A DNA stretch of 64,000 nt from Candidatus Marithrix sp. Canyon 246. Its GTDB lineage: Bacteria > Pseudomonadota > Gammaproteobacteria > Beggiatoales > Beggiatoaceae. Below, piece after piece: positions 28,320 to 39,070 of this stretch. Below the pieces are notes generated by a model, which ran no database searches, was not told the DNA's origin, and worked only from the letters and a program-made list of their open reading frames with translations. The stretch is from assembly GCF_001723685.1 (NCBI RefSeq), contig NZ_MCBX01000044.1, positions 1-64,000 of the forward strand, in the 5' to 3' direction. A program made the position numbers and the translations under genes. Within the stretch, counting starts at the first letter, position 1. Every line of letters begins with the position of its first letter.

Positions 28320-29483
28320 TTAGTCCAAAAGCAGTGAATTATAAATTTGATTATACTTCTTAAAGCCTTCATCTAAAGAGAAATATTTAGATGCAACTGT
28401 AATACATTGTGTCTGAATTTGAGATTGTTCAATTAATTTAATTAATTTTAATACTGCTTTTTCGAGTTCTTGGGAGGAAAATTCATCTATAACAATACCA
28501 ACATTTTCTTCATTCAAAATTTTACCCATATCTCCAACCCCTGCATTAACTATGCAAGGAATACCACACCCTAGAAATTCTCCTAATTTAGTAGGTGCTG
28601 ATGCCAATTTAGAAAACACAGGTTTAATAAAAAAAATACTAGCATCCATTTCAGACATTAATAGTGGCACTTCACTATATTCTGCTGTTCTGAGTTCTAC
28701 TTGATCTTTTGAAATCGCATGAGCGTTTAAACGTTCTTTAATATATTCATGTTCACCCTTATTGATAATTAAAAAGCGGCTATTTGGACGGATTTGTAAT
28801 AAAATCTTAAAACACTCGATTACAGGATCAAAAATATACCAATTAGTGGTTGTTCCAACATATCCCAAAGTAAATAACTTGTTATTCTGTTGAGGAATAG
28901 GACGAAATAACTCCAGATTAGTACAAGTAGAAATAACTTCAAAACGAGGCAAACTATCCTTCAGATAAGGAAATTGTTTCATAGTAGAAACACCAGCATG
29001 AGTGAGTGAAACCACTACATCAGCATTAGTTAAAAACTGCTTTTCAAACCACTTTGAAACTCTATAAATACGCGAATTAGGCTGCCAAGTATCTGTATCT
29101 CTTTTCTCATCAGCCCAAAAACCACGCATATCAAATATAAAACGTTTCTTAAAAATTCGTTTCAATGCCAAGGCAAGAACGGAAGGAACATAACTTCTAG
29201 CGTGAACAATTTGTATGCGATAACGAATACTTAGATAAGTACATACAAACAAACCCCTGAGCAAATCATAGCTAGTTGCCAAAGCTGTTGGACTTTTATG
29301 ATAACGTAGAGGGATCCATCTAATACCTTCTAACTTAGATATATTCTTCCAATCTGCTGCTTTTTCATAACTTAATAGTGTAATTTCGTGAGATTCTGCA
29401 AGTTTTTTTAAGTATTGTAGAACTTGTGATTGTCCTAAAGGTTCTAATAAACCATCATAGGTGATATAAAGTACACGTGCCAT
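28320..29483 (-). CDS. GT4 glycosyltransferase
   Basis: A 387-residue GT4 protein opening MARVLYITYDGLLEPLGQSQ, with the acceptor-site region HARSYVPSVLALALK, the linker LGYVGTTTNWY and, in the donor domain, APTKLGEFLGCGIPCIVNAGVGD. That is the divergent E-loop (KLGEFLGCGIP) found in part of the family. The gene ends two bases before the next GT4 gene's region and is separated from MBOAT by 45 bases. Substrate unknown. Confidence 0.85.
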   Translation of the reverse strand: MARVLYITYDGLLEPLGQSQVLQYLKKLAESHEITLLSYEKAADWKNISKLEGIRWIPLRYHKSPTALATSYDLLRGLFVCTYLSIRYRIQIVHARSYVPSVLALALKRIFKKRFIFDMRGFWADEKRDTDTWQPNSRIYRVSKWFEKQFLTNADVVVSLTHAGVSTMKQFPYLKDSLPRFEVISTCTNLELFRPIPQQNNKLFTLGYVGTTTNWYIFDPVIECFKILLQIRPNSRFLIINKGEHEYIKERLNAHAISKDQVELRTAEYSEVPLLMSEMDASIFFIKPVFSKLASAPTKLGEFLGCGIPCIVNAGVGDMGKILNEENVGIVIDEFSSQELEKAVLKLIKLIEQSQIQTQCITVASKYFSLDEGFKKYNQIYNSLLLD

Positions 29484-29485
29484 AA

Positions 29486-30631
29486 TTATTTTTGTTGATT
29501 AGTAAGAATTTTGTTATAAAAATTAACATAATGATCAGCAATAACATTCGCACTAAAACAAGTTTCGATCCTTTTACGAGCCGCTTGTCCTAATTGTTCT
29601 CTTTTATAATCATCCTTCATCAATTGTGCAATTGCATTCGCTAATGAATCTGCATCTTTTGGTGGTACTAATATTCCAGAAACATCATTTTCAATCAAAT
29701 CTGTTAATCCACCAACGCGAGTAGCAATTACTGGTTTTGCCATAGCCATAGCTTCAGCATGAGCTAATCCAAATCCTTCATATATTGAAGGTAAAACAAA
29801 AATATCCGCTGCTTGCACTACGCGCATTAATTCTTGGTGAGGTATAGGCTTATGCACAATTACTTGTTCTAATAATTGTTCTTTAAGTATTTTTTGATAA
29901 AGCCAATCTTTCAATGGACCTTCACCAAAAATAAGTACTTTAGGACATAAATTTTTCTGTTTTAGAATCTTAATGGTTTGTAATAAGACAGCATGATCTT
30001 TTTCAGGAACCAACCGCCCGGGTACAATAATGACAAATTCATGACTATGAATGTTATAACGCGCTTGTATTTCTTTTTTGTTCAATGTTGCTGAAGGATA
30101 TAATTCATCAATTGGAAATCCATTATGAATGACATTTACATTTTTTAATTTCAAATGAGCCGCATAATGTTCTGCAACAGCAGTACTCACTCCTATTTGA
30201 GCATCTATACAGTTACGAATAAGAAAACTATGCATTTGCTTACGATTTTTTTTCCACAAGGTATTCGCAGGATAGCTTGCATAAGCTAAATTATGAAAAG
30301 AAACTACTCTACGCGCTGATGGAAACAATGGATAAGTAAGAGCTGTATAAAATTCTGAAAAAAACAAATGTGCATGTATTATGTCATACTGTTTTTTACG
30401 TAATAACTTATTTAGCTTAAAGTTTGCCTCTATAAGAGACCAACGAGAAGGTATATTCAAACGATGTACTTGAATATTTTGTGATTCTAATTTAGATGCT
30501 AAAGTATAAGGTGACCATAAAGCAGCAACTTCACAATTCAAACCGCGATCACATAATTTTGGTACCAAATTAATTAGTACTTGTTCAGCACCCCCTATGG
30601 GAAGAGATTCGATGATATGAAGAATTTTCAT
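29486..30631 (-). CDS. GT4 glycosyltransferase
   Basis: A 381-residue GT4 protein with the classical opening MKILHIIESLPIGGAEQVLI, VVSFHNLAY, IVPGRLVPEKDHAVLLQ and the donor motif SIYEGFGLAHAEAMAMAKPV with both Glu of E-x7-E, then TRVGGLTDLIENDVSGILV. It overlaps the polysaccharide deacetylase gene upstream by four bases and is therefore translationally coupled to it. Substrate unknown. Confidence 0.9.
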   Translation of the reverse strand: MKILHIIESLPIGGAEQVLINLVPKLCDRGLNCEVAALWSPYTLASKLESQNIQVHRLNIPSRWSLIEANFKLNKLLRKKQYDIIHAHLFFSEFYTALTYPLFPSARRVVSFHNLAYASYPANTLWKKNRKQMHSFLIRNCIDAQIGVSTAVAEHYAAHLKLKNVNVIHNGFPIDELYPSATLNKKEIQARYNIHSHEFVIIVPGRLVPEKDHAVLLQTIKILKQKNLCPKVLIFGEGPLKDWLYQKILKEQLLEQVIVHKPIPHQELMRVVQAADIFVLPSIYEGFGLAHAEAMAMAKPVIATRVGGLTDLIENDVSGILVPPKDADSLANAIAQLMKDDYKREQLGQAARKRIETCFSANVIADHYVNFYNKILTNQQK

Positions 30632-31413
30632 TGTTTTTTAAAGTAATCTAATGCACCTGAAGCTGTAGCATATAAGTGGTAAAGACCATCTACTTCATTC
30701 CTATTAAGAATCTGATCTTCCTTGAAGTTAAAACCATGTTTGACTGTAAAGATACGACTAAATGTTTTTTTTATTGGTTCAATTTGTTCTTCTCTATAAA
30801 ATCCCCAAGGAAAGGCAAAACATTCAACTGGAGTTTCAAGCATTTTTTCAAGAGATTGTTTTGATTGCTCTGCATTCTGTACAGAATCTTTTACAGACAA
30901 TTTGGAATTGTCATTGTGATATAGGCTATGTGAACCAATATTCATTCCTTGTTTTAGCATATATTTAGCTTGATTAATATTAATAGTTCTAAATTCTTGA
31001 TGGCTTTCTGGATTTTGAATAAATGAAGGTACATTACTTTCTTCAAGACATTTGGTAATTAGGAAAAAAGATGCTTGAATTCCAAATTCCTGTAAAATTG
31101 GCAATACAATTTCATAATTATTAATAAAGCCATCATCAAAAGTAAGTAAGACATTGACTTTTACCTTGGAAATATGATGCCATTTACCTTGCTGAGATAA
31201 ACTGATAAAATTGTAGTTTTTTTGTAAATATGTTATTTGTTTACGAAATATGTTTTCTGTGATTGCATTACTAAATAATGTTTTTTGTTCTGAACTTACT
31301 ATATTATGGTAAAGTAATACTTTTATTTTTCCTCTATTTAAATACCTGAATAGTTTGTTTACTAAAAAAAATTCTAAAGTAATAAAAAATATTTGTTTTA
31401 TAAATTGTTTCAT
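30628..31413 (-). CDS. Polysaccharide deacetylase (NodB-like, CE4)
   Basis: A 261-residue protein with the NodB motif 1 (VLLTFDDGFINNY: catalytic and metal Asp pair) at about residue 90, motif 2 as NIGSHSLYHNDNSKLS (metal His pair), and FAFPWGFY as motif 3. Members remove N-acetyl groups from GlcNAc-type residues. A hydrophobic N-terminus (FFITLEFFLVNKLF) suggests membrane association. It precedes a GT4 gene with a four-base overlap. Modification of the nascent or lipid-linked glycan is the likely role. Confidence 0.85.
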   Translation of the reverse strand: MKQFIKQIFFITLEFFLVNKLFRYLNRGKIKVLLYHNIVSSEQKTLFSNAITENIFRKQITYLQKNYNFISLSQQGKWHHISKVKVNVLLTFDDGFINNYEIVLPILQEFGIQASFFLITKCLEESNVPSFIQNPESHQEFRTININQAKYMLKQGMNIGSHSLYHNDNSKLSVKDSVQNAEQSKQSLEKMLETPVECFAFPWGFYREEQIEPIKKTFSRIFTVKHGFNFKEDQILNRNEVDGLYHLYATASGALDYFKKQ

Positions 31414-31431
31414 GATTTATTAAATAGTTTT

Positions 31432-32151
31432 TTAAAACATACATAAATAAAGGTAAAGAGGATAAGAATAATAGTTCGGTTCTTTAACTATCTTTCCACC
31501 AAAACCTTTTTTAAATTGATTGATTTTTTCACGTTCCTCATTAATATCATCTACTGCGTAGCCTCCAAAATCATAAACCTTGACACCTATCTTTTTAAAA
31601 TATAACATGTCTTCAAAATGTAAAAAGCGATTAGCACGTCCGATAATTTGATGCTTTATGGAATCATCACAATTACGAAATAAGGATGCGCTATGAAGTA
31701 AACGTACACGTTTTATATCATCATCAAACAAATAGGTATGCATAACAAGAATTTGTTCTTGATATAGTGCTTTTGTGATATAAAGTTTGGGGGTAAATAG
31801 TTTTAAATCTGAGTTTGATATTTGTGCCATATTTTTGGAAAGGGCGAATTCATTGTAGAATTTTATAAATTCATCAATATCATTTCCTATCTGAAACTTC
31901 ACACCTTCTCGTCGCGCACGATTTATTTCATAGCGGGTATTTTTTCTACAATTAGCTAGTAGAGTTTTTTCATCGCTAGTTAGATCAATCTGGATTGTGT
32001 AGAAACTATCATAGTGAAAACCTAATACTGGTTTTTGATATAGACTCTGTCTATATTCAAAAAATCCAAATGCTTCTCTTATCCGAGGGCGTGGACAAAA
32101 CCATTTAATATTAGAGGTAAAAGGACCTTTTTTAATTTTTAATATAAGCAT
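31432..32151 (-). CDS. FemAB/GNAT-like protein
   Basis: A 239-residue protein with the central segment LANCRKNTRYEINRARREGV, close to the RKxxRYxIxRA pattern of FemAB-like and related GNAT transferases, and DFGGYAVDDINEEREKINQF with KKGFGG near the end, as in the same group. Such proteins transfer amino-acyl or acyl groups from CoA or tRNA. The N-terminal GNAT subdomain seems short, so the start may have been lost to the disrupted methyltransferase gene just upstream; the ATG at 32151 is used. Confidence 0.6.
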   Translation of the reverse strand: MLILKIKKGPFTSNIKWFCPRPRIREAFGFFEYRQSLYQKPVLGFHYDSFYTIQIDLTSDEKTLLANCRKNTRYEINRARREGVKFQIGNDIDEFIKFYNEFALSKNMAQISNSDLKLFTPKLYITKALYQEQILVMHTYLFDDDIKRVRLLHSASLFRNCDDSIKHQIIGRANRFLHFEDMLYFKKIGVKVYDFGGYAVDDINEEREKINQFKKGFGGKIVKEPNYYSYPLYLYLCMF

Positions 32152-32690
32152 GATTTAAATCCTTGATCATTAATGATGGCATAGTTATCGCCATAAACAT
32201 CGTGCATTTTTGTCGTAGATGGTTAACTAAGGCTATAAAATGCCTTAAAATTCGCCACAGAGAACGAAACGGATTATAAGACAATCTCAGGTTATGAAAA
32301 TACCAAGCGGATCGCCGATCTGCATCAAGATTATGACTTGAAAAAATAAAAAATCCTCCATCTTTAAGTACTCTATAGATCTCTGAAAGAATGCGAAGCC
32401 TATCTTTATGAGATAGATACATAATCAATGCCATTGTAAGACAAAAATACGATATAAAAATTCCCATCATGGAAACGCCTGAGATCACAAGCATTTCCTT
32501 CCATAAATTCAATGTCTGGAAACCGTTGACGACAGCATTCAACCATTTATGGAGAATAATCCATACCTATATAGTTTTGTTCTGGTGTTTGGATATCCTC
32601 ATCATCCATATACATTTTAACTCTCTTGGCATTTCACCAACTTTTGTGATTAATTGATGTATAGAAGTCTATGGTAGTGTTTTGGTTCAT
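32139..32690 (-). pseudogene. Disrupted class I SAM-dependent methyltransferase
   Basis: The minus strand starts MNQNTTIDFYTSIN at 32690 but meets TGA after HKSW, continues open to GMDYSP, then stops again. Further on, DRLRILSEIYRVLKDGGFFI and FSSHNLDADRR are clear methyltransferase motifs in another frame. A third frame gives EFMEGNACDLRRFHDG before them and MHDVYGDNYAIINDQGFKSC after them. At least one stop and three frame changes are needed to restore the protein, so this is a decayed gene. The largest open piece (32132-32542) should not be annotated as a protein. Confidence 0.8.
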
Positions 32691-32746
32691 ATATAAATCC
32701 TCGTATAATTAGTTGTAATTAAATTTAATTGGCATTTATGAGCAGT

Positions 32747-34162
32747 TTATATCGCAGGTTGTCCCACTGCTTTTCGTGCATAATTCCAAAACAATACTCG
32801 ATGTTCAAATGCCATTATTCCTAGTATAAGCAAAATAAAAGCACAAGCAGACAATACTGTTTGATTAGCTGTCATAAAAATCAAAAAAGAGAGTGTTATA
32901 AATAATCCAAAAAGTATCAATATTGTGAACCTTATTTTCCAAGATACTAAGTCCCTCAATGCCCATATTTCCACGGCAACGAAAATCCAAGAACTCACTA
33001 AAAAACCAATAATTAGCAGTTGTGAATCAGCTGAAAATATAGCTATCAATAAAAAAGACAGACTACGTGCAACGGTTGCAATAAGAATTAGTGTTTCTTG
33101 ATGGCGAGCATACAGCATCGAAATAACTAACAGATGAAAAACTTCAGCAACAACAGTGCCAATAATTACAACAATAACCGGAATACCCTGACGAAAATCT
33201 TCGCCAATCATATAAGGAATAAGTGGTGTTGAGAGGGTAATCATAATAAACGCTACTACAGCAATACTGTAGAAAATAATGAAAGGGAAAACCACTTTAT
33301 CAATTTTTTCCTGTAATATTTCTTCGTTGCCAGATTCTATTGCTATTGTAAATTTTGGTAACAGAGTTGGTGTTATCCATTGTATAGGTTGTAAAAAAAA
33401 TCCAAATAACACAAACGCGACACTGACAAACCCTGCTTGCTCTAGTCCAGATAAATTGCCCGCAAGCAGGATCACAAAGGGAGGCGAAGAGAAGTAAAGT
33501 GCAATAGTCGCTAACAATACAGGACTTGTTGTTTTAAAAAACTCACGCCAACAAAAAGACTTTATCTTAAGGCTGATATGGGTTTTAGCAAAATAAAGCA
33601 GCCCTAATATACCGATTAACAACATGGCAACAGCATTGCCGTATAATGCACTTTTGCTCTCTAATTGCCAGTAAAAAAACAGTATTATAATGGCGGCTAA
33701 GTAAAATATTTTATCCATCCATAGTGAGTATCCATATCCACGAAAGGATTGAGTTGATTGGAGACCTATTCTGAATAAGTTCAAGAAAAATAAACCTGAC
33801 AACAGCATCATTAATAAAGGTAGATCAGCATAAATATTGAGGTTTATAATCTTGAAGCTTTCTAAAAGAATGACTATTATTAATCCTAAGACCATTAGGA
33901 TAAACGATATAACACCAGTTGTAACATAGACATCTCCAAGCTTATTATAATGAAATACTTGTTTTGCCCCTGCTCTTATCATATAAGGTGCCATCCAGAC
34001 ATTGCTAAAGTTATAGATAGAAGTTGCTAATGCTAAAGCGGCTGCAACCATCCCATATCCTTCTGCACCAAGATGACGAGTCAGAATAATAAAAATTATG
34101 ATAGATAAAATCTGTTGAATTATGGAGCCAGTGGCAATATGCCCGATAGGTTTCATTATCAT
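32747..34162 (-). CDS. MOP-family oligosaccharide flippase (Wzx-like), copy 1
   Basis: A 471-residue protein with 12-14 hydrophobic segments. The opening IGHIATGSIIQQILSIIIFI, then TRHLGAEGYGMVAAALALA, is characteristic of the polysaccharide-transport branch of the MOP superfamily. It would move undecaprenyl-linked repeat units across the inner membrane. It overlaps the deacetylase gene upstream by four bases (ATGA). A second, more WzxC-like flippase at 58748-60205 suggests two separate glycans in this locus. Confidence 0.88.
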   Translation of the reverse strand: MIMKPIGHIATGSIIQQILSIIIFIILTRHLGAEGYGMVAAALALATSIYNFSNVWMAPYMIRAGAKQVFHYNKLGDVYVTTGVISFILMVLGLIIVILLESFKIINLNIYADLPLLMMLLSGLFFLNLFRIGLQSTQSFRGYGYSLWMDKIFYLAAIIILFFYWQLESKSALYGNAVAMLLIGILGLLYFAKTHISLKIKSFCWREFFKTTSPVLLATIALYFSSPPFVILLAGNLSGLEQAGFVSVAFVLFGFFLQPIQWITPTLLPKFTIAIESGNEEILQEKIDKVVFPFIIFYSIAVVAFIMITLSTPLIPYMIGEDFRQGIPVIVVIIGTVVAEVFHLLVISMLYARHQETLILIATVARSLSFLLIAIFSADSQLLIIGFLVSSWIFVAVEIWALRDLVSWKIRFTILILFGLFITLSFLIFMTANQTVLSACAFILLILGIMAFEHRVLFWNYARKAVGQPAI

Positions 34163-35094
34163 GTTACCTGTTTATAGTAATCTTTTAGTGTCATTCCAAC
34201 AAAACATTTTTGTTGTATTAGATTAAATAATTGTTCCATATCTTGATATAATTTTTCAATCTGTGATTCATTTACAAAATTTGGACTACCGCCGGGCATG
34301 AATTCTGATGAATGAAGCATAAATTCAATGTATGGACGTTTTTCTACTGCTGCTTGTTTTACAAGTTTTAACATTGCTTTTAGGTTGCGTCTATTAGGGC
34401 GTAGCCATGTTCTTTGAGGCAATTTATGTCGTATAAAGCGTCCAATTTTTGGTAGTTCTGATAGTTTGTTAATTAGTTGTGAACGATTGTGATTTATAAT
34501 CGTCATTGGTAATTCAAGTAATTTATTTTCAATCAAATAAGCACTTTCAGGATATTCAGAAAAATCAGTACCTCCAGCTCCATTTGGATCACCTAAAGTT
34601 GTTTTCCATGATACATGAGGTGTAACAGAACAATCTACGCAATATCCTTGTTCGATCAATAGTCGAGCATAAATATCATTAAAACTCCATCTTCCAGCGC
34701 GATGACTAATCATTTTGGTTTGAAATTTATCTTCTAATAAATCCGTCATAAATGCGATTTTATCGCGCATTATTGATTCTGGATAATCAATCAAAAATGG
34801 ATGATATTTAAAGTCATCACTGGTGAGTGGAATCAGAGGTGGAGAATTCCAAGCATGAAGGTGCATACCAATTTCTCCTGTGCCACGATGAAGCACATCT
34901 TTGCCAAATTCAACAAATTGCTCAGATTGAGCCATTTCATAGTTGGTTAAATATGTAGGTTTAAAACCATAGCGTTCACAAAGTGATTGAAATCTAGGTA
35001 GAAATGCTGCGTTTTTAGTGGTAATTTCGCGTGGCTGTTGCCATAGATTGTCACCTTCTGTATCAATTGTAATAATAAATGCTTGTTTATTCAT
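34159..35094 (-). CDS. Polysaccharide-deacetylase-superfamily protein
   Basis: A 311-residue protein from the ATG at 35094 (MNKQAFIITIDTEGDNLW); the longer frame to 35148 adds 18 residues unlike the family. IDTEGD is in the NodB motif 1 position, GEIGMHLHAW and MISHRAGRWSFND supply the His residues, and FMLHSSEFMPGG resembles WbmS-like members of surface-glycan loci. It probably deacetylates a sugar or lipid-linked intermediate. It is the first gene of a minus-strand block, divergent from wecB across ~136 bases that must hold both promoters. Confidence 0.75.
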   Translation of the reverse strand: MNKQAFIITIDTEGDNLWQQPREITTKNAAFLPRFQSLCERYGFKPTYLTNYEMAQSEQFVEFGKDVLHRGTGEIGMHLHAWNSPPLIPLTSDDFKYHPFLIDYPESIMRDKIAFMTDLLEDKFQTKMISHRAGRWSFNDIYARLLIEQGYCVDCSVTPHVSWKTTLGDPNGAGGTDFSEYPESAYLIENKLLELPMTIINHNRSQLINKLSELPKIGRFIRHKLPQRTWLRPNRRNLKAMLKLVKQAAVEKRPYIEFMLHSSEFMPGGSPNFVNESQIEKLYQDMEQLFNLIQQKCFVGMTLKDYYKQVT

Positions 35095-35230
35095 AAATTT
35101 ATATGCTGATTTTATAAATGTTTTTCTTACATAAAAAGCATAAATCATACCTTAATTTATAAGAGATTATGTTGGAATATTTTATGCTTTTTTATCAAGT
35201 ATTATAATTATATAATTGACTAATATTAAT

Positions 35231-36379
35231 ATGAAAAAAATTCTATTTATTTTCGGCACTCGCCCGGAAGCTATTAAAATGGCTCCTTTAGTGAAAGCCT
35301 TTGAAGCTAATTCAAGTAATTTTGTTACTTCTACTTGTATCACAGCACAACATCGACAAATGTTGGATTCTGTATTGAATATCTTTGATATTCAAGCTGA
35401 TTTTGATTTGGATATTATGCAGCCTAATCAAACTCTTTGCGATATGACTGCCGCTATGTTCTTAAAACTGAAAAATGTTTTGCAACAATATAAACCAGAC
35501 AGGGTGTTGGTACATGGCGATACTACAACTACATTCACTGCCTCTCTAGCAGCATTTTATCATCGTATTCCTGTTGGGCATGTAGAAGCAGGTTTGAGAA
35601 CTTATAATCAGTATTCTCCTTATCCAGAGGAATTAAACCGCCAATTAACTTCTAAAATTGCTAATTATCATTTTGCTCCTACAATCTCTAGTCAGCAAAA
35701 TTTGTTGCAAGAAAATATTCCTGCCAAACAAATAGTAGTTACTGGTAATACTGTTATTGATGCTTTACAGTGGGTATTGGCACGAATTAAGACAGAACCA
35801 CTGCGTCGTAAGCAGTTAGAAATACAGATGGCAAACGTATTGAATATAGACTTGGAGAGAAAAAGATTTATTTTAGTCACAGGTCATCGTAGAGAAAATT
35901 TTGGTAATGGCTTTGAAAATATTTGCTTTGCTTTGAAACAAATTGCTGAACTGCAACCAAATGTACATATTATTTATCCCATGCACTTAAATCCTAATGT
36001 TCGTGAACCAGTACAACGCCTTTTAAACGGAGTCAGCAATATTCATCTAATAGAACCATTGGATTATGAACCTTTTTTATATCTTATGAGTCACGCATAT
36101 TTGGTCTTAACAGATAGTGGTGGTATTCAAGAAGAGGCACCTAGTCTAGGTAAACCTGTCTTGGTCATGCGTGATACAACTGAACGACCAGAAGCGGTAG
36201 AAGCAGGTACAGTTAAATTGGTAGGTACTAAATCTGAAACTATTGTAACAGAGGTATTAAATTTGCTTCAGCAAGATAAATTGTATGCTCGCATGTCAAA
36301 AGCACATAATCCTTATGGAGATGGTCATGCTTGCGCCCGTATTGTTAATGCTTTAAAGGAAAATAACTATGAAAGATAA
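35231..36379 (+). CDS. wecB: UDP-GlcNAc 2-epimerase (non-hydrolysing)
   Basis: WecB interconverts UDP-GlcNAc and UDP-ManNAc in the cytoplasm. Present are [65 protein letters not shown] and [20 protein letters not shown] followed by [12 protein letters not shown]. The ATG at 35231 is chosen; a TTG at 35216 is alternative. It overlaps wecC by 11 bases and starts the only plus-strand block in the polysaccharide region. Confidence 0.95.
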   Translation: MKKILFIFGTRPEAIKMAPLVKAFEANSSNFVTSTCITAQHRQMLDSVLNIFDIQADFDLDIMQPNQTLCDMTAAMFLKLKNVLQQYKPDRVLVHGDTTTTFTASLAAFYHRIPVGHVEAGLRTYNQYSPYPEELNRQLTSKIANYHFAPTISSQQNLLQENIPAKQIVVTGNTVIDALQWVLARIKTEPLRRKQLEIQMANVLNIDLERKRFILVTGHRRENFGNGFENICFALKQIAELQPNVHIIYPMHLNPNVREPVQRLLNGVSNIHLIEPLDYEPFLYLMSHAYLVLTDSGGIQEEAPSLGKPVLVMRDTTERPEAVEAGTVKLVGTKSETIVTEVLNLLQQDKLYARMSKAHNPYGDGHACARIVNALKENNYER

Positions 36380-37580
36380 AAAGATTTGTGTTGTTGGATT
36401 GGGTTATATCGGTTTACCTACTGCTGCTTTATTAGCTAATACTGGTTATGAAATAATTGGAGTTGATGTTAATTCTACAGCAGTAGATATCATTAATCAG
36501 GGTAAGATTCATATAGTTGAACCTGATTTGGCTAATTTTGTAAAATCAGCAGTATGTTCTGGCAAATTAAAAGCTTATACTCAGCCACAAGCGGCTGATA
36601 TTTTTATGTTATGTGTACCAACACCTTTTTATGTGAATGGTGGTGATATTCCAGAACCTAATTTGGAATATGTTTTAGCGGCTACTGAAGCAATTGTCCC
36701 TTATATTAAACCCGGTGATATTGTAATTTTAGAATCTACTTCACCAGTTGGTACTACCGCGCAAATTTATGAAACTTTAAAAAGAGCTGGTGTTGATGTT
36801 GAACAAATATTTTTAGCTTATTGCCCTGAACGAGTATTACCGGGCAAAATTATGGTGGAATTGATAGAAAATGATCGAATAGTAGGTGGATTTAATGCTG
36901 CTTCAACACAAAAGGTTAAGGAATTTTATCAGACATTTGTGCGCGGTGAAGTTTTGGAAACTGATAGCAATACTGCTGAAATGAGTAAATTGGTAGAAAA
37001 TAGTTATCGAGATGTAAATATAGCTTTTGCTAATGAATTATCTATATTAAGTGATGTTCACAACATTAATGTGCATGAAGTAATAAAATTAGCTAATCGT
37101 CATCCTCGCGTTAATATTTTACAACCAAGTTGTGGTGTTGGTGGACATTGTATTGCTGTTGATCCTTGGTTTCTGGTAGCTAGTGATCCAAAACAAGCTA
37201 AATTAATTAAAACAGCTCGTGAAGTAAATGATTATAAAGCTGATTGGGTAATTGAAAAGATTAAATCAACAGCTTTAGCCTTTGAATTAGAACAAAATAA
37301 AAAACCTAAAATTGCGTGTATGGGTTTAGCTTTTAAGCCTGATATTGATGATTTAAGAGAATCACCTGCATTATATATTGCTAAATCTTTACAATTAGAT
37401 ATATTAGCAGTAGAACCAAATATAAAACATCATGATAAATTGAAATTATATAATTATAAAGAAGCAATTGAACAAGCTGATATTATTGTATTTTTAGTAA
37501 AACATAGAGAATTTTTAGCATTGGAAATTCAGGACAAAATAGTTTTAGATTTTTGTGGAATTTTTAATAATGCTATTTAA
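36369..37580 (+). CDS. wecC: UDP-N-acetyl-D-mannosamine dehydrogenase
   Basis: WecC oxidises UDP-ManNAc twice to UDP-ManNAcA using NAD+. The 403-residue protein has the NAD-binding [36 protein letters not shown], the [10 protein letters not shown] motif, [14 protein letters not shown] and the catalytic-Cys motif [14 protein letters not shown], then [16 protein letters not shown]. It lies between wecB (11-base overlap) and the disrupted MBOAT gene (11-base overlap). Together with wecA and wecG this supplies the ManNAcA-GlcNAc disaccharide of ECA-type glycans. Confidence 0.93.
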   Translation: MKDKKICVVGLGYIGLPTAALLANTGYEIIGVDVNSTAVDIINQGKIHIVEPDLANFVKSAVCSGKLKAYTQPQAADIFMLCVPTPFYVNGGDIPEPNLEYVLAATEAIVPYIKPGDIVILESTSPVGTTAQIYETLKRAGVDVEQIFLAYCPERVLPGKIMVELIENDRIVGGFNAASTQKVKEFYQTFVRGEVLETDSNTAEMSKLVENSYRDVNIAFANELSILSDVHNINVHEVIKLANRHPRVNILQPSCGVGGHCIAVDPWFLVASDPKQAKLIKTAREVNDYKADWVIEKIKSTALAFELEQNKKPKIACMGLAFKPDIDDLRESPALYIAKSLQLDILAVEPNIKHHDKLKLYNYKEAIEQADIIVFLVKHREFLALEIQDKIVLDFCGIFNNAI

Positions 37581-39069
37581 TTCTTATGAGTTTATATTTT
37601 TATTTTTACCTATTAGCTTAATCATATTTTTTAGTATAGGTGGCAAGGGACATCATAGAATCGCCATTGCATGGCTAGTAGGAGCATCTTTGTTTTTTTA
37701 TGCTTGGTGGAATCCGGCTTATCTTGGGTTAATGTTAATTTCCATTCTGTTTAATTATGCAATCGGCGTTGCTTTAGCTAACAAAACTCATAAACTCACT
37801 CTAACTTTTGGTATTGGGGTTAATTTATTTCTATTAGGATATTTTAAATATGCCAATTTCTTTGTCGATAACTTAAATCAACTTACTGGAACTAATTATC
37901 ATTTAGAAACTATTCTCTTACCTTTAGCTATTTCCTTTTTTACTTTTCAATAAATTACTTATCTAGTCGATGCCTATAAAGGTGAAACTAAGGAATATAA
38001 GTTTCTTCATTATTGCCTATTTGTAACATTTTTTCCGCAACTAATAGCTGGACCAATTGTTCATCACCGAGAAATGTTACCTCAATTTGCCAAAAATACA
38101 ATTTATAAATTGAATCATGAACATTTAGCGGTTGGTCTTACAATCTTCTTTCTAGGATTATTTAAAAAAGTGGTTCTAGCTGATGGAATAGCTATTTATG
38201 CAACTCCAGTATTTGCAGCGGCTGAACAAGGTGTTGCGCTTACTTTTTTTGAGGCATGGGGAGGCGCATTAGCTTATACTTTTCAATTGTATTTTGATTT
38301 TTCTGGTTATTCTGATATGGCAATAGGGATTGCCAGAATGTTTGGGGTTCGTTTGCCGCTTAATTTTCATTCTCCTTATAAAGCTGTCAATATAATTGAA
38401 TTCTGGCGACGTTGGCATATTACACTTTCTCGTTTTCTGCGTGATTATTTATACATTCCATTAGGAGGTAGTCGCAAAGGTAAAATGCGACGCTATTTAA
38501 ATCTTATGATTACTATGTTGTTAGGAGGTTTATGGCATGGTGCTGGATGGACTTTTGTTGTATGGGGAGCCTTACATGGTTTTTATCTGATGATTAATCA
38601 TGCTTGGCATACAGTACGTAGTGCATTAGGTCATGATCTTAGCCGTTCCAGTTGGTGGGGGCGTGGTTTGTCGCAACTGATTACTTTTATAGCAATTGTT
38701 GTTGCTTGGGTATTTTTTCGAGCTGAAAGCTTTGATGCTGCAATTAATATATTATCTGGCATGATAGGCATCAATGGGTTTGCATTACCTGAACATTATT
38801 TAGCTTCTTTCAACCATATTGCTGGACTAGGAAATTATTTAGTGGCTCAAGGATGGTTATTTATGCCTATGAACTTCTTTAAAGGCTTTGAAGAAGTAAA
38901 AGATTTATTTTTACTACTGATTTTGGTTTGGTACTTTCCAAACACTCAAGAGTTTATGAAATCACAATGGAAACCTTCACCTATTTGGGCAATCAGTATC
39001 ACAACATTGAGTATTTACACCATACTCAATTTAACTCGTATGTCTGAATTTTTATATTTTCAATTTTAA
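37570..39069 (+). pseudogene. MBOAT O-acyltransferase (AlgI-like) broken by one stop codon
   Basis: From the ATG at 37570 ([10 protein letters not shown]) to 39069 the frame is open except for one TAA at 37952-37954. There the intact paralogue has FTFQQIAYLVDAY and this copy has FTFQ-stop-ITYLVDAY. A single C-to-T change (CAA to TAA) explains it; all other motifs (GPIVHHREMLPQ, FDFSGYSDMA, FWRRWHITLSRFLRD, GGLWHGAGW) are intact. The decay is therefore very recent, or the base is a sequencing error. A downstream ATG at 38074 could give a fragment lacking the first third. wecC overlaps its start and the SGNH-like gene follows by one base. Confidence 0.88.
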
Positions 39070-39070
39070 T

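Noticed and set aside
30676-30968. Two plus-strand frames opposite the polysaccharide deacetylase
   Set aside because: Antisense to a gene with clear NodB motifs; no ribosome-binding sites or family similarity.
32132-32542. 136-codon minus-strand frame as a methyltransferase gene
   Set aside because: Family similarity jumps between frames and an in-frame stop lies upstream, so it is one piece of a decayed gene.
37570-39069. Two separate genes in place of one disrupted MBOAT
   Set aside because: Both halves are in the same frame with only one TAA between them, and the joined protein matches the intact copy throughout.
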